Shown: positions 17,141-25,623, numbered from the stretch's first letter. The stretch: DNA of 64,000 nucleotides from Methylobacterium sp. J-070 (GCF_022829385.1 NZ_JAKSXX010000053.1:20649-84648), one strand, 5' to 3'. Notes: a model not told the origin generated them from the letters alone. Translations and numbers: made by a program.

Positions 17141-18541
17141 TCAGGCTGCCTTGGAAAGTATCCCGGGCTCGCTCACGGTTGCGAAGAGCAAGTTGAGGCC
17201 CTCCGCCAGGGTGGGGTGAGCCAGGATGCCGTCGCGCAGGGCCGTGTAGGGAAGGCCGCCGAGCATCGCCATCTGCACCGTCGCCACGACCTCGCCAGCC
17301 TGGGCGCCCAGCATCGCGAACCCAAGGATGCGGTCGTCGTCGCCGACGAGCGCCTTCATGAAGCCCGTCCGCTCCGAGAGCGTGCGCGCCCGAGGGACGG
17401 CATCCATTGCGAGCCTCGCCAAGCGGTAGGGGATGCCGCCTTGCCCTGCCTCGCGCTCGCTCAGGCCCACTCGGGCGAACTCGGGCTCGATGAACACGCT
17501 GTACGGCACCAGCCGGCCTAGCGTCGTCCGGTCCCCGCCGACGATGCCGCTTTTCGCCACCCGGTAGTCGTCGAGCGCGACATGGGTGAACATCGGGCTG
17601 CCGGCGACCTCGCCCAGCGCCCAGATGCCGGGCGCGCTGGTGGCCAGGCGCTCGTCGACCTCGATGAAGCCGCGCGCATCGAGCGTCACCTCGGCGATGT
17701 CGAGCCCGATATCCCTGGTCATCGGCTCGCGGCCGGCCGCGACGAGGATGTGCGAACCCGTGAGGCTGCGGCCATCATCGAGCCGGACAGCGACGGTCTC
17801 GCCGGAACGGCCGGTGACCCCGGCGGTCCGGGCCTCCAGGGTCAGATGGATACCGTCAGCCAGAAATAAGTCCCGGATCGCGGACGCGACGTCGATGTCC
17901 TCGCGCCCGGCTAGCTGAGGCCCATGCTCGATGATGGTCACTTCGGCCCCGAGATGCCGGAAGGCCTGTGCCATCTCCATGCCGATGTAGCCGCCGCCGA
18001 CCACCAGCAAATGCGCCGGCAGAACGTCGAGCTTCAGCGCCTCGACATGGGTGAGCGGCGACGCCTCGCGCAGGCCCGGCACCGGCGGGATGGCGGCACG
18101 CGTTCCGAGGTTCAGGTAGATGCGTTCCCCCGTGAGCCGACGCGTGCCGCCCTCGGCCGCAACCTCGATCACCCGGGGCTCGATGAACCGACCCCAGCCG
18201 AGCACGAGCTCGAACCCACTCGCGGCGAACGCCTTGGCGTTGACCTCGACCATGCCGGCCACGATCTCCGCGGTACGGGCGGCCACGCGGTGCATGTCGA
18301 TGGCGGGCTCGTCGGGCTGCACGACCCCGAACTCAACCGCGCGCCGGGTCAGGTGCGCGACCTGGGCGCTGCGGACCAGCGCCTTCGTCGGGATGCAGGC
18401 GATGTTGATGCAGGAGCCGCCGATCATCCCGGCCTCGACCACGGCGACGCGCTTGCCGGCCTTGGCCTGGTCCATCGCCAGCGTCTTACCGGCCTTGCCG
18501 CCGCCCAGGATCAGGATGTCGTAGCGTTCGACCGCGTCCAT
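17141..18541 (-). CDS. FAD-dependent NAD(P)H disulfide oxidoreductase, MerA-like class I
   Basis: 466-residue flavoprotein of the lipoamide dehydrogenase/mercuric reductase group. Motifs: FAD-binding ILGGGKAGKT, redox pair C44-INIA-C49, NAD(P)-binding VVGGGYIGMEMAQAF, ALGEVAG and the C-terminal HPTLAEGLN with the catalytic-type His. It lacks the N-terminal metal-binding domain and the C-terminal vicinal cysteines of true MerA, so mercury reduction is unlikely; the electron acceptor is unknown. The ATG at 18541 lies 11 bp after the next reductase gene, in an operon with it and a DUF4126 membrane protein. Confidence 0.85.
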   Translation of the reverse strand: MDAVERYDILILGGGKAGKTLAMDQAKAGKRVAVVEAGMIGGSCINIACIPTKALVRSAQVAHLTRRAVEFGVVQPDEPAIDMHRVAARTAEIVAGMVEVNAKAFAASGFELVLGWGRFIEPRVIEVAAEGGTRRLTGERIYLNLGTRAAIPPVPGLREASPLTHVEALKLDVLPAHLLVVGGGYIGMEMAQAFRHLGAEVTIIEHGPQLAGREDIDVASAIRDLFLADGIHLTLEARTAGVTGRSGETVAVRLDDGRSLTGSHILVAAGREPMTRDIGLDIAEVTLDARGFIEVDERLATSAPGIWALGEVAGSPMFTHVALDDYRVAKSGIVGGDRTTLGRLVPYSVFIEPEFARVGLSEREAGQGGIPYRLARLAMDAVPRARTLSERTGFMKALVGDDDRILGFAMLGAQAGEVVATVQMAMLGGLPYTALRDGILAHPTLAEGLNLLFATVSEPGILSKAA

Positions 18542-18552
18542 GATGGCCTCCT

Positions 18553-19935
18553 TCACTGACCGAGTGGCTTGAGATCCCCCAGGACGGTCGGGATCAGCTC
18601 GGACACGGTGGGGTGGATCGGCACCGCCCATTGCAGGGTCGGTGCGGTCGCGCCCGCGTTCATCATGTCGAGGATGCCGTGCACGGCCTCGTCGCCGCCG
18701 GTGCCCAGGATCGCCGCGCCCAGGATGGCCTGGCTCCCGGCATCCACCAGCACCTTCATGAACCCCTTGGTCTCGCCCTTCTCCACGGCGCGGCCCACCC
18801 GGGTCATCGGCCGCGTGCCCATCAGCGCCGGGCGGCCGCTCGCGCGCACCTCGGCTTCGCTCATGCCGACGCGACCTAGAGGCGGGTCGATGTACAGGGC
18901 GTAGCCCGGGATGCGGTCGCTGACCCGGCGGCTCGCCCCGTCGAGGAGGTTGGCGGCCACGATCTCGAAGTCATTGTAGGCCGTGTGGGTGAAGGCGCCT
19001 CGCCCGTTGCAATCACCCAGCGCGTAAACGCCCGACACGGTGGTCTGGAGGCCGTCGTCGACGGTGATGTAGCCGCGGGCGTCCGTGGCGATGCCGGCCG
19101 CTTCGAGGCCGAGATCCTCGGTGTTGGGCTGGCGGCCCACGGCGAGCAGCACGTGTGAACCGACCACCTCCGGCTCGCCCTCGGTGCAGTTCACCCCGAC
19201 GGCGACCCCGTCGGCGTGGGGCGCGAACCGGATGCATTCGGCGTCCAACCGCAGGGCGATGCCCTCGTCGCGCAGGATGCCGGCGACCGCCTCGGAGATG
19301 TCCAGGTCCTCACGGCCGACCAGCCGCGGCCCCATCTCCACGACGGTGACCTGGCTGCCGAAGCGGCGATAGGCTTGGGCGAACTCCAGGCCGATGTAGC
19401 TGCCGCCCACCACCACGAGGTGCTCGGGCACCGTATCGAGCTGCAGCAGCGTCGTGTTGGTCAGGAACGGTACGGCATCGATGCCCGGCAGGGCGGGTAC
19501 GTGCGCCCGGCCCCCGACGTTGATGAAGATGCGCTCCGCCTCCAGCACCTCGTCGCCGACCGCCACCGCATGCCCGGATACGAACCGGGCCTGTCCGGTG
19601 ATGACGGTGCAGCCCTCCATGCCGCGAAGCCACCCCTCGACGCCGGCCCGCGCCTTGGCGGAGACGCCCTGCTGCCGCGCGGCGACCGCCCGGGCGTCGA
19701 TGCCCACGGGTCCCTGAAGCACGACGCCGTACTCGGCGGCGCGGCGGGCGAGGTTGGCTGCGTAGGCGCTCGCCACGAGGGTTTTGGTCGGCATGCAGCC
19801 GGTGTTCACGCAGGTGCCGCCGAAGAGCTTGCGCTCGATCACCGCGACCCGCTGGCCGGCGGCGGTGAGGCGTCCGGCCAGCGGCGGCCCGGCCTGGCCG
19901 GCGCCGATGACGATGGCGTCGAACCGGCGCCCCAT
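18553..19935 (-). CDS. Second FAD-dependent NAD(P)H disulfide oxidoreductase, MerA-like
   Basis: 460 residues, same family as the downstream gene but clearly diverged. FAD site VIGAGQAGPPLAGRL, redox pair C42-VNTG-C47, NAD(P) site VVVGGSYIGLEFAQAY, ALGDCNGRGAFTHTAYNDFE and C-terminal HPTVSELIP. Like its neighbour it has no metal-binding extension and no C-terminal Cys pair. The ATG at 19935 overlaps the DUF4126 stop (ATGA). Two tandem paralogues behind one membrane protein suggest a dedicated reducing unit, but no substrate can be assigned. Confidence 0.85.
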   Translation of the reverse strand: MGRRFDAIVIGAGQAGPPLAGRLTAAGQRVAVIERKLFGGTCVNTGCMPTKTLVASAYAANLARRAAEYGVVLQGPVGIDARAVAARQQGVSAKARAGVEGWLRGMEGCTVITGQARFVSGHAVAVGDEVLEAERIFINVGGRAHVPALPGIDAVPFLTNTTLLQLDTVPEHLVVVGGSYIGLEFAQAYRRFGSQVTVVEMGPRLVGREDLDISEAVAGILRDEGIALRLDAECIRFAPHADGVAVGVNCTEGEPEVVGSHVLLAVGRQPNTEDLGLEAAGIATDARGYITVDDGLQTTVSGVYALGDCNGRGAFTHTAYNDFEIVAANLLDGASRRVSDRIPGYALYIDPPLGRVGMSEAEVRASGRPALMGTRPMTRVGRAVEKGETKGFMKVLVDAGSQAILGAAILGTGGDEAVHGILDMMNAGATAPTLQWAVPIHPTVSELIPTVLGDLKPLGQ

Positions 19936-20396
19936 CACAGCGCCCCCAGGATGAGCGCGCCGCCCAGGACGGCGACCGCATCCTCGATGAGGGCGGCCGA
20001 CCGGTCCTTGCCGAAGGAGGCCGCGAGGCGTCCTCGCACCTCGGCGCCCCCGAGGGTCCCGATCACGGCGCCGACGACGCCCGCCACGAGCCCTCCGACG
20101 AGCTGCCCGGATGGGATGCCGATTGCCGCTCCGCTCAGGGCGCCGCTGAGTAGCCGGGGGGCAAACTGCATCGGCACCTTGCGGCTCGGGGTGCTCGGCA
20201 GTTGGTCGGTGACGAACTCGCCCAGGGCCAGGACCGTGAACACGTAGGGCGTGAACCGATAGCCCAGGAAGGCGAGCCAGGAGCCGTCGAGGTTGAGCAA
20301 GCCCAGCGCGGCCGCCCAACTGGCGATGGCCGGAGCCGTGAAGGCGCGCAGTCCGGCGATGACGCCGACGAGCAGTGCGAGAAGGAGCATCGTCAT
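19935..20396 (-). CDS. DUF4126-family membrane protein
   Basis: 153 residues with about four hydrophobic segments (LLLALLVGVIAGLRAFTAPA; AFLGYRFTPYVFTVLALGEF; QLVGGLVAGVVGAVIGTLGG; DAVAVLGGALILGAL) and conserved RAFTAPA, GE-F-D-LPSTPSR and KDRSAALIEDA, the pattern of DUF4126. Function unknown. It is the first gene of a three-gene operon with two MerA-like reductases. Starts MTM with GGAGGTACCGACCC upstream. The 195 bp between it and the DUF1993 gene show no gene. Confidence 0.75.
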   Translation of the reverse strand: MTMLLLALLVGVIAGLRAFTAPAIASWAAALGLLNLDGSWLAFLGYRFTPYVFTVLALGEFVTDQLPSTPSRKVPMQFAPRLLSGALSGAAIGIPSGQLVGGLVAGVVGAVIGTLGGAEVRGRLAASFGKDRSAALIEDAVAVLGGALILGAL

Positions 20397-20591
20397 GGGT
20401 CGGTACCTCCGGGTTCAGATGCAGGTTGCGGACCGCCAAGCCCCTCCGTCGATGCGGCGGCATGACAGGACGCCCGCAGTCGATGGATGCGGGACGCGGG
20501 AGGTCACCGGAGACGGCCGACCTCTTTCCATGACGGTCTCAGGAGTTCCGCGGAGGGCCGGCCGAAGGGAGACCCAGCCGTGGCGGCCATC

Positions 20592-21107
20592 TCAGGTGCG
20601 GTCGTGCATGCCGAGATAGTCGATCTTGCCGAGGGGGACGCCGAGGTGACGCAGGATGTCGTAGGCGGTCGTGACGTGGAAGAAGAAGTTCGGCAGCGCG
20701 AAGGTCAGAAGGTAGGCGTCGCCTGACAGCGTCGCCTTGAGCGCTCCGCCACCGAACGTGATCTCCCGCGCCTCGCTGCCCTCCAGCGCCTCGGGGGTGA
20801 CCGTCTCCAGGTAAGACACCGTTCGCGTGCACCGGAGGCGCAGATCCTGGAAGGTCGTCTCCTCGTCCGCGAGGGACGGACCCGACCCGCCGGTGAGGCG
20901 CGCGGCCGCGTACTTGGCCGTGTCGCTCGCCCGCTGCACCTGACCCGAGAGGGGGAACATGTCGGGCGCGAGGCGGGCCGCCACCATGGCGGCGGGATCG
21001 ACGCCCGCGTCGCGGGCATGGGCCTCGCCCTTGGCGAGCAGGTCCGACAGCACACCGAGCCCGCGGGTGAGGACGGGGACCGAGGCTTGGTACATCGAGA
21101 GGGGCAT
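20592..21107 (-). CDS. DUF1993 family protein (DinB-like fold)
   Basis: 171 residues beginning MPLSMYQASVPVLTRGLGVLSDLL, the typical opening of DUF1993 proteins, which have a four-helix DinB-like fold. The conserved segments AARLAPDMFPLSGQVQRASD and LPNFFFHVTTAYDILRHLGV-PLGK-DYLG are present. Function of the family is unknown; a His in the FHV segment aligns with possible metal ligands. The ATG at 21107 was preferred over an in-frame start 13 codons upstream because the family begins here. Confidence 0.82.
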   Translation of the reverse strand: MPLSMYQASVPVLTRGLGVLSDLLAKGEAHARDAGVDPAAMVAARLAPDMFPLSGQVQRASDTAKYAAARLTGGSGPSLADEETTFQDLRLRCTRTVSYLETVTPEALEGSEAREITFGGGALKATLSGDAYLLTFALPNFFFHVTTAYDILRHLGVPLGKIDYLGMHDRT

Positions 21108-21167
21108 CGCTGTGTTCTCCGCTGTCAGGACCGTTGACGCCAGCAAACGCGACCTCGAATGCTGGCC

Positions 21168-21275
21168 TCAGCCCTCGGGCCGAAGCTGTGCCGGGGGGAC
21201 GACCGGGTCGATGGTCCCCTTGGCGACATCGTACACCAAGCCGGAGACCATGAAGCCACCGGGAAGGTTGAAGCG
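21168..21275 (-). pseudogene. C-terminal remnant of a second carbonic anhydrase
   Basis: About 36 codons ending in TGA translate to RFNLPGGFMVSGLVYDVAKG followed by TIDPVVPPAQLRPEG, which aligns with the C-terminus of the intact carbonic anhydrase 280 bp downstream (NLRLPAGIVVTGVVYDVATG, then RTDIVVPSRRLRPEADA). Upstream of 21275 the similarity stops abruptly. The rest of the interval (21276-21551) shows no gene. This is a tandem-duplicate or replaced gene reduced to its tail. Confidence 0.7.
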
Positions 21276-21551
21276 ACCGAACCGAGAGGCGCCTGCTGGT
21301 CTCGATCCCTATCGTACTCGGCCCGTTCGAGCTCCCGACATGCCTGTTGGGTCGACGTCCGCCTTCAAGGCGGCGCCGTCGGTGGCCCCAGTGGCATCGC
21401 CGACCAAAACCTCGCGCTGCATCGTTCAACCCTCTCGCCTTTGCCTCGGCCCTTGCCTCGTCTCGGGCCCTGCGTGAGCTCACCTCGGGGACGAGTGACT
21501 GAACTCATGGACGAAGAGGGCCCGGCCTTCGATGCGCCGACATGATCCCGG

Positions 21552-22100
21552 TCAGGCGTCGGCTTCCGGCCGCAGCCGTCTGGACGGAACGACGATGTCC
21601 GTGCGCCCGGTCGCGACGTCGTAGACCACCCCCGTGACGACGATACCCGCGGGCAGTCGCAGGTTGGCCTTCAGGGCCGCAACGTCCACGGCCACGGCTT
21701 TGTAAGGGTCGGTGACGGCCAGATCGTCGAGGGTGGCCTGATCCACTCGCAGGTACTCGGCGATGAGGTCGGGCGCCAGCCGGAACGCGATACTGATGCC
21801 GCAATCGGTATGGTGGAGCTTGATCAGGTTCCAGCCCTCGCCGATATCCTTGCCGGCGCCCTGGGCCACCTTCCTGAGGATCGCCATCGTCTGGAGCGTC
21901 GTCATGTCGATGCGGCCGGCGACGTTCCGGATGACGACAGCCTCGCCGGGCTTGAGATTGAAGACGTCCGCGGGATCGACCCGAGGGTCGACGCAGCCGA
22001 CGATGATCGTCTTCATTGACGGCAGCATCTTCAGGTCCGCGGAGAAGGTCCTCTCGGCAAAGTCTTGATTGCGTTGCGTCAGCGTCTCGATGAATTCCAT
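21552..22100 (-). CDS. Beta-class carbonic anhydrase
   Basis: Zinc enzyme interconverting CO2 and bicarbonate; cytoplasmic. 182 residues with the two zinc-site motifs C36-x-D38-x-R40 (GCVDPRVDP) and H97-x-x-C100 (HHTDCG), plus NLKPGEAVVIRNVAGRI. The order and spacing match beta-carbonic anhydrases of the smaller YadF-like type. A remnant of a second copy lies just downstream. Gap to the upstream gene is 40 bp, so it is likely co-transcribed with the hydrolase pair. Confidence 0.9.
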   Translation of the reverse strand: MEFIETLTQRNQDFAERTFSADLKMLPSMKTIIVGCVDPRVDPADVFNLKPGEAVVIRNVAGRIDMTTLQTMAILRKVAQGAGKDIGEGWNLIKLHHTDCGISIAFRLAPDLIAEYLRVDQATLDDLAVTDPYKAVAVDVAALKANLRLPAGIVVTGVVYDVATGRTDIVVPSRRLRPEADA

Positions 22101-22140
22101 GATGCTCTCCTGGTCCCGTCGGGTCTGGCTGAAGGGAGAC

Positions 22141-22626
22141 TCACTTCGCGGGATCCTTCGCGGGATCAGCCAGGAGCATGCGAAGTGGGCTGATGGGTCC
22201 GAGGGGGATGAGCTGGAACTTCATCAGTCCGGCCGGCCCGAAAGGCAGCTTTTCCAGGAGAGCCTTCGCCTCGCCGGGGTCGGTGACGTTCATGAGGAAC
22301 ACCACCCCGCTCTGGTCCTGCTTCACGAACCATTGGTCGATCTTGCTGTCCAGGTAGAGGCGTACTGTCGCCCGCACCTCGTCGGGCAACACCTTCTGCC
22401 ACTCCGCCGGTGTGGCAGTCGCGGTGAAGCTGCCTATGGCGAGAACCTTGGTCGTCGGCACGGGTGCGGGAGCCCGCGAGGACATCGGTTCCGGAGCGGC
22501 GGGCCCTTGGGCCTGGGCGGCACTCGGGAGCGTCGTCAACGTGGCCAGTGCGAGCAACGCGATCCCTCGTCCGATGCCGGGCCCAGTGCCAAGGCCCTTG
22601 AGTGAGCGTCCGACGCGGCGGCTCAT
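22141..22626 (-). CDS. Secreted protein with YCII/muconolactone-isomerase-like domain
   Basis: 161 residues: signal peptide GIALLALATLTTLPSAAQAQ, a Pro/Ala-rich spacer, then a compact domain (about 58-150) of form VLAIGSFTATATPAEWQKVL...IDQWFVKQDQSGVVFLMNV...EAKALLEKLPFGPAGLMKF that resembles small ferredoxin-fold dimeric alpha/beta barrel proteins such as YCII or muconolactone isomerase. The similarity is at fold level and the function is unknown. The ATG overlaps the stop of the alpha/beta hydrolase (ATGA), so the two are translated together. Confidence 0.7.
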   Translation of the reverse strand: MSRRVGRSLKGLGTGPGIGRGIALLALATLTTLPSAAQAQGPAAPEPMSSRAPAPVPTTKVLAIGSFTATATPAEWQKVLPDEVRATVRLYLDSKIDQWFVKQDQSGVVFLMNVTDPGEAKALLEKLPFGPAGLMKFQLIPLGPISPLRMLLADPAKDPAK

Positions 22627-23513
22627 GACAGCATCTCCGCAGCCACGAGGGCAGGCTCGTCGAGCTGCAGCCAGTGCCCGGCCGGAAGCAGGCTCAGCGA
22701 GGCGTTCTTCAGGTAGGAGCCGAACTCGCGCGCATTATCCGCGGTGAGGTAAGGGTCGTTCTCTCCCCAGATGATCTTCACGGGGACGTCGAGTTTCCCC
22801 AGCTCCGGGATCCGTGCCGCATTGCGGTCGAGCTCGTCGAAGAATTGCGCTGTCATCTGCACGAAGGCCGGTCCCGCGCCGTCCTGGCGGAAGTTCCTGT
22901 CGATGACCGGGCCGAGGAAGGCGTCGTAGTGCGCCTTGTGCTTGTCCGCGAGGCTGTTCTTGAACGCCTCGCGCTGGAAGTTCACGATCCAGCCGAACTG
23001 CTCCGGGCTCTGGATGATGGCCCCGGCCAGCGCCGCGAGAGGGCGCGTGCCGAATAGCGTGATGAGTTCCGGCCACCGTGCGGACGGTGACGCGGCGAAG
23101 GCGGCGTTGAGGATGACGAGGGCCGCGGTCTGGTCCGGATGCTCGATGGCGAAATTCAGCGCCGCGGCACCGGAAGAATCGTGTGCGACCGGCACGATCT
23201 GGCCGAGCCCCAGCTGGTCGACGACCGCTTCCAGGTCGCCGAGCTGCTGCCGGAAGCTGTAGTTCGCGGCTTCAGGCTTCTCCGACTGACCGAAGCCGAG
23301 GAAGTCGAAGGTCACCACGCGGCGGCCGGCGGCGACGAGATGCGGAACGAGATCGTCGTAGATGTGCATGTTGTCGGGAAAGCCGTGCATGAGCACGAAC
23401 GCAGGTCCGGCACCGGCATAGTCACGAGCATGGACGATCCCCTGCTGTACTTTGACCGGACGCTCGACGAAGGCCGGACCGCCGTCCGCTTGGTGATGTG
23501 ATGGCTGGGTCAT
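22623..23513 (-). CDS. Alpha/beta hydrolase with Asp nucleophile (haloalkane dehalogenase/epoxide hydrolase-like)
   Basis: 296 residues, complete alpha/beta hydrolase fold: oxyanion-region HGFPDNMHIY, DFLGFGQSEKP, nucleophile elbow VPVAHDSSG with Asp112 where esterases have Ser, acidic residue in WGENDPYLT, and His280 in GHWLQLDEP. An Asp nucleophile is characteristic of haloalkane dehalogenases and epoxide hydrolases, so the substrate is probably an epoxide, halide or related xenobiotic. The ATG at 23513 has GGAGAG nine bases upstream. A MarR-type operator (23531-23548) lies just before it, suggesting control by the neighbouring MarR proteins. Confidence 0.85.
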   Translation of the reverse strand: MTQPSHHQADGGPAFVERPVKVQQGIVHARDYAGAGPAFVLMHGFPDNMHIYDDLVPHLVAAGRRVVTFDFLGFGQSEKPEAANYSFRQQLGDLEAVVDQLGLGQIVPVAHDSSGAAALNFAIEHPDQTAALVILNAAFAASPSARWPELITLFGTRPLAALAGAIIQSPEQFGWIVNFQREAFKNSLADKHKAHYDAFLGPVIDRNFRQDGAGPAFVQMTAQFFDELDRNAARIPELGKLDVPVKIIWGENDPYLTADNAREFGSYLKNASLSLLPAGHWLQLDEPALVAAEMLS

Positions 23514-23530
23514 GATGCATGCCTCTCCGA

Positions 23531-23548
23531 ATAGTGCATGTACAACAT
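23531..23548. promoter_or_regulatory. MarR-type operator A, before the alpha/beta hydrolase
   Basis: ATAGTGCATGTACAACAT matches the perfect palindrome upstream of the adjacent marR gene (24041-24058) at 13 of 18 positions. It lies 17 bp upstream of the hydrolase ATG, where it would block its promoter. A further half-site, ATGATGCATGC, overlaps the start codon. Confidence 0.55.
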
Positions 23549-23560
23549 AGCGCGTAAAAC

Positions 23561-24031
23561 TCAGGCTCCTGCCGGGTCGGACAGGATACCGTTGGCGATG
23601 GCCATCACGGCGTCGGTACCGCCCTGACCGAGCACCACCTTGGCCTCTGCCTGAGCCTTGCGCCAAGCCGGCGCCGCCCTGATCAGGAGAGCCCTACCGG
23701 CCTCGGTCAGGACGAGGGGTCGGATCCGGCCGTGTACGCGGGTCGGATCTTCCTCCGCCCAGCCATCGGCCAGGATAACCTTGAGATTGCGCGACAGGGT
23801 CGAGCGATCCTGACGATGATACCGCCCGATCTGCGCCCGACTGGCGGGTTCGAGCTTGCCGATGACGACGAGAAGGACGAATTGCGCGGCGCCGATCCCG
23901 AAGGGTTGCAGCGCCTCATCGTGGATGGCCGTGATGACGCGCGAGATGAGACGGGTCCGCATGAGCACGCAGGTGCTGCCGATCTCCTCGATGAGGTCTA
24001 GCTCTGCGCCCTGGGGGTTTCCTGTTTCCAT
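23561..24031 (-). CDS. MarR-family transcriptional regulator (first copy)
   Basis: 156 residues, winged-helix repressor: QFVLLVVIGKL, helix-turn-helix SRAQIGRYHRQDRSTLSRNLKVIL and the wing DPTRVHGRIRPLVLTEAGRALL. It is a paralogue of the MarR at 25630-26088 (shared DRSTLSRNL and MRTRLISRV/TRARLLSRV segments). The ATG lies exactly 9 bp from an 18-bp perfect palindrome, with no Shine-Dalgarno, suggesting a leaderless, autoregulated transcript. Neighbours are an alpha/beta hydrolase downstream on the same strand and an MFS exporter, the likely targets. Confidence 0.88.
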   Translation of the reverse strand: METGNPQGAELDLIEEIGSTCVLMRTRLISRVITAIHDEALQPFGIGAAQFVLLVVIGKLEPASRAQIGRYHRQDRSTLSRNLKVILADGWAEEDPTRVHGRIRPLVLTEAGRALLIRAAPAWRKAQAEAKVVLGQGGTDAVMAIANGILSDPAGA

Positions 24032-24040
24032 TCAAACCAT

Positions 24041-24058
24041 ATGATGCATATGCATCAT
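24041..24058. promoter_or_regulatory. MarR operator B: perfect 18-bp palindrome in the marR promoter
   Basis: ATGATGCATATGCATCAT is its own reverse complement. On the minus strand TTGACG (24061-24066) is followed by a 17-bp spacer holding most of the palindrome and then CATATG (24038-24043), so the operator fills the -35/-10 spacer. The predicted start of transcription falls at or next to the marR ATG. Confidence 0.7.
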
Positions 24059-24120
24059 TGCGTCAAGTGATCGGCGCCAAATTTGTCCTGCAGTCCATAG
24101 ACCGCTTCGGGACACGCTCC

Positions 24121-25521
24121 TCAGCCTTTTCGGTCCTCCACCATCCAACCGGCGGCACCGGCGGCGATGCAGGCCACGACGTTCGCGACGACGGCGACGT
24201 GGAAGGCATCGATCAGCTTGGAGCCACGGGCGGCGAGGATGCCACCGATCAGGCTCGTGGCCACGAGACCACCCGCACGGGCAACGGCGCTGTTGAACCC
24301 CGAGGCGGAGCCGCTGTGGCGCTCATCGACGGCCCCGAGCACCGCGGTCGTGAGCGGTGCCACGGCACAGGCCATGCCGAGCGCCGCGACGACGAGGCCG
24401 GGCAGAACCGTCGACCCGTAGCCAGTGTGCTCGCCGATGCGCAGAAGCAGCAGGAACCCGGCCGCAACGACCAGGGGACCTGCCGTCAAAAGGGGCCTGG
24501 ACCCGATCCGGCCCGCGAGGCCACCGAGAACTGGCGATGCGATGGCGATCACGAGCGGCAAGGGCAGGAGCGCCGCCCCGGCGGCCGTGCTTGAATACCC
24601 CGACGCCTCGATCAGGATGTACGGCAACAGGACAAGCATGGCTCCGAGCGCCCCGTAGAGGAGGAGCGTCAGCATCGTGAGGCCGGCGAAGGACCGCGTG
24701 CTGAACAGGGCAAGCGGCATCATGGCTCGGTCCCCCTGACGTCGCTCCCACAGGACGAAACCGAGGAGGAGCGAAGCGCCAGTGGCGAGAAGCGCCAGAG
24801 CCTCCCTGGCGAAACCCGCATCACCGGAGCCCGCGATGAGGCCCCAGGTCATCGCGCCGAGCCCAAGCGTCGCCAGGATCGCACCGCCGATATCGAGGTG
24901 GCCGTCGTCGGCGGCGCGGTCGGCCGTGACGTAACGCGAGGCCAGGAAAACGGCACCGCAGGCGAGTGGCAGGTTGACGAGGAACATCGCCCGCCAGCCG
25001 ATCCCGTCGATCAGCCAGCCTCCGAGGACCGGACCGATGGCCGCAGTCGCCGCACCAGCCGCGGACCAAGTGCCCACCGCGCGGCCGCGTGCCTCCCCGG
25101 TGAACGTGTCGCTGAGGATAGCTAGGCTGTTCGGTAGGAGAAGCGCGGCTCCGACACCCTGACCGAGGCGGGCGGCGACGAGGATCGCGAGGTTCGGTGA
25201 CAGGCCGCAGGCCACGGAGGCGACCGCGAACAGAAGCACCCCGAGGATCAGGGTTCGACGGCGTCCGATCCGGTCGCCGAGCGCCCCGCCCAGGAGGAGC
25301 AATGCGGTGAGCGGCAGGAGGTAGCCGTTAATCACCCATTGCAGACCCGACGCGCCGCCAGCGAGGTCCCGGCCCAGCGCGGGCAGGCCGACATTCACCA
25401 CCGACCCGTCCACGAAGGCAAGGCTCGACGCGAGAATGCAGGTTGCCAGTGTCAACCGTGGGTGTGCCGTGAGTTCGCTCGAACGAGTGCCTTCGAATCT
25501 GGCGGGTGGCGATGTGTGCAA
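24121..25521 (-). CDS. MFS drug:proton antiporter, DHA2 (14-TM) type
   Basis: 466 residues, a DHA2-like exporter with about 14 hydrophobic segments. Motif A is GGALGDRIGRRRTL; the D1 motif LAFVDGSVVNVGLPALGRDL and the motif C-like segment GAATAAIGPVLGGWLID are clear. Probably exports a hydrophobic toxic compound. The start is TTG, chosen because an upstream stop allows little else and AGGA lies 7 bases before it. It diverges from the second marR gene across a shared 108-bp promoter region with a MarR operator, the classical arrangement for a MarR-controlled pump. Confidence 0.87.
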   Translation of the reverse strand: MHTSPPARFEGTRSSELTAHPRLTLATCILASSLAFVDGSVVNVGLPALGRDLAGGASGLQWVINGYLLPLTALLLLGGALGDRIGRRRTLILGVLLFAVASVACGLSPNLAILVAARLGQGVGAALLLPNSLAILSDTFTGEARGRAVGTWSAAGAATAAIGPVLGGWLIDGIGWRAMFLVNLPLACGAVFLASRYVTADRAADDGHLDIGGAILATLGLGAMTWGLIAGSGDAGFAREALALLATGASLLLGFVLWERRQGDRAMMPLALFSTRSFAGLTMLTLLLYGALGAMLVLLPYILIEASGYSSTAAGAALLPLPLVIAIASPVLGGLAGRIGSRPLLTAGPLVVAAGFLLLLRIGEHTGYGSTVLPGLVVAALGMACAVAPLTTAVLGAVDERHSGSASGFNSAVARAGGLVATSLIGGILAARGSKLIDAFHVAVVANVVACIAAGAAGWMVEDRKG

Positions 25522-25594
25522 GGAGGAATCCTATCCGTGAGGAGGTGCGGGACTGCGGCGTATGGCGATGCTTGAGCATGGACCGATAACTCGC

Positions 25595-25623
25595 TTGACA
25601 CGTTGGTGCATATGCATCATCTG
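25595..25623 (+). promoter_or_regulatory. Promoter with MarR operator C, upstream of second marR
   Basis: TTGACA (25595-25600), a 17-bp spacer and CATCTG (25618-25623). The spacer and -10 are covered by TTGGTGCATATGCATCAT (25603-25620), 15 of 18 identical to the palindrome at 24041-24058. Geometry relative to the gene (operator end to ATG, 9 bp) is identical to the first marR gene. The divergent MFS gene may be repressed from the same site. Confidence 0.65.

Noticed and set aside
17141..19935. Mercury resistance (mer) operon
   Set aside because: The reductases lack the metal-binding domain and C-terminal cysteine pair, and no merR, merT or merP is present.
20539..21483. Long minus-strand frame covering DUF1993 and its upstream region
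   Set aside because: Arg/Pro-rich, out of frame with the DUF1993 protein and the carbonic anhydrase remnant.
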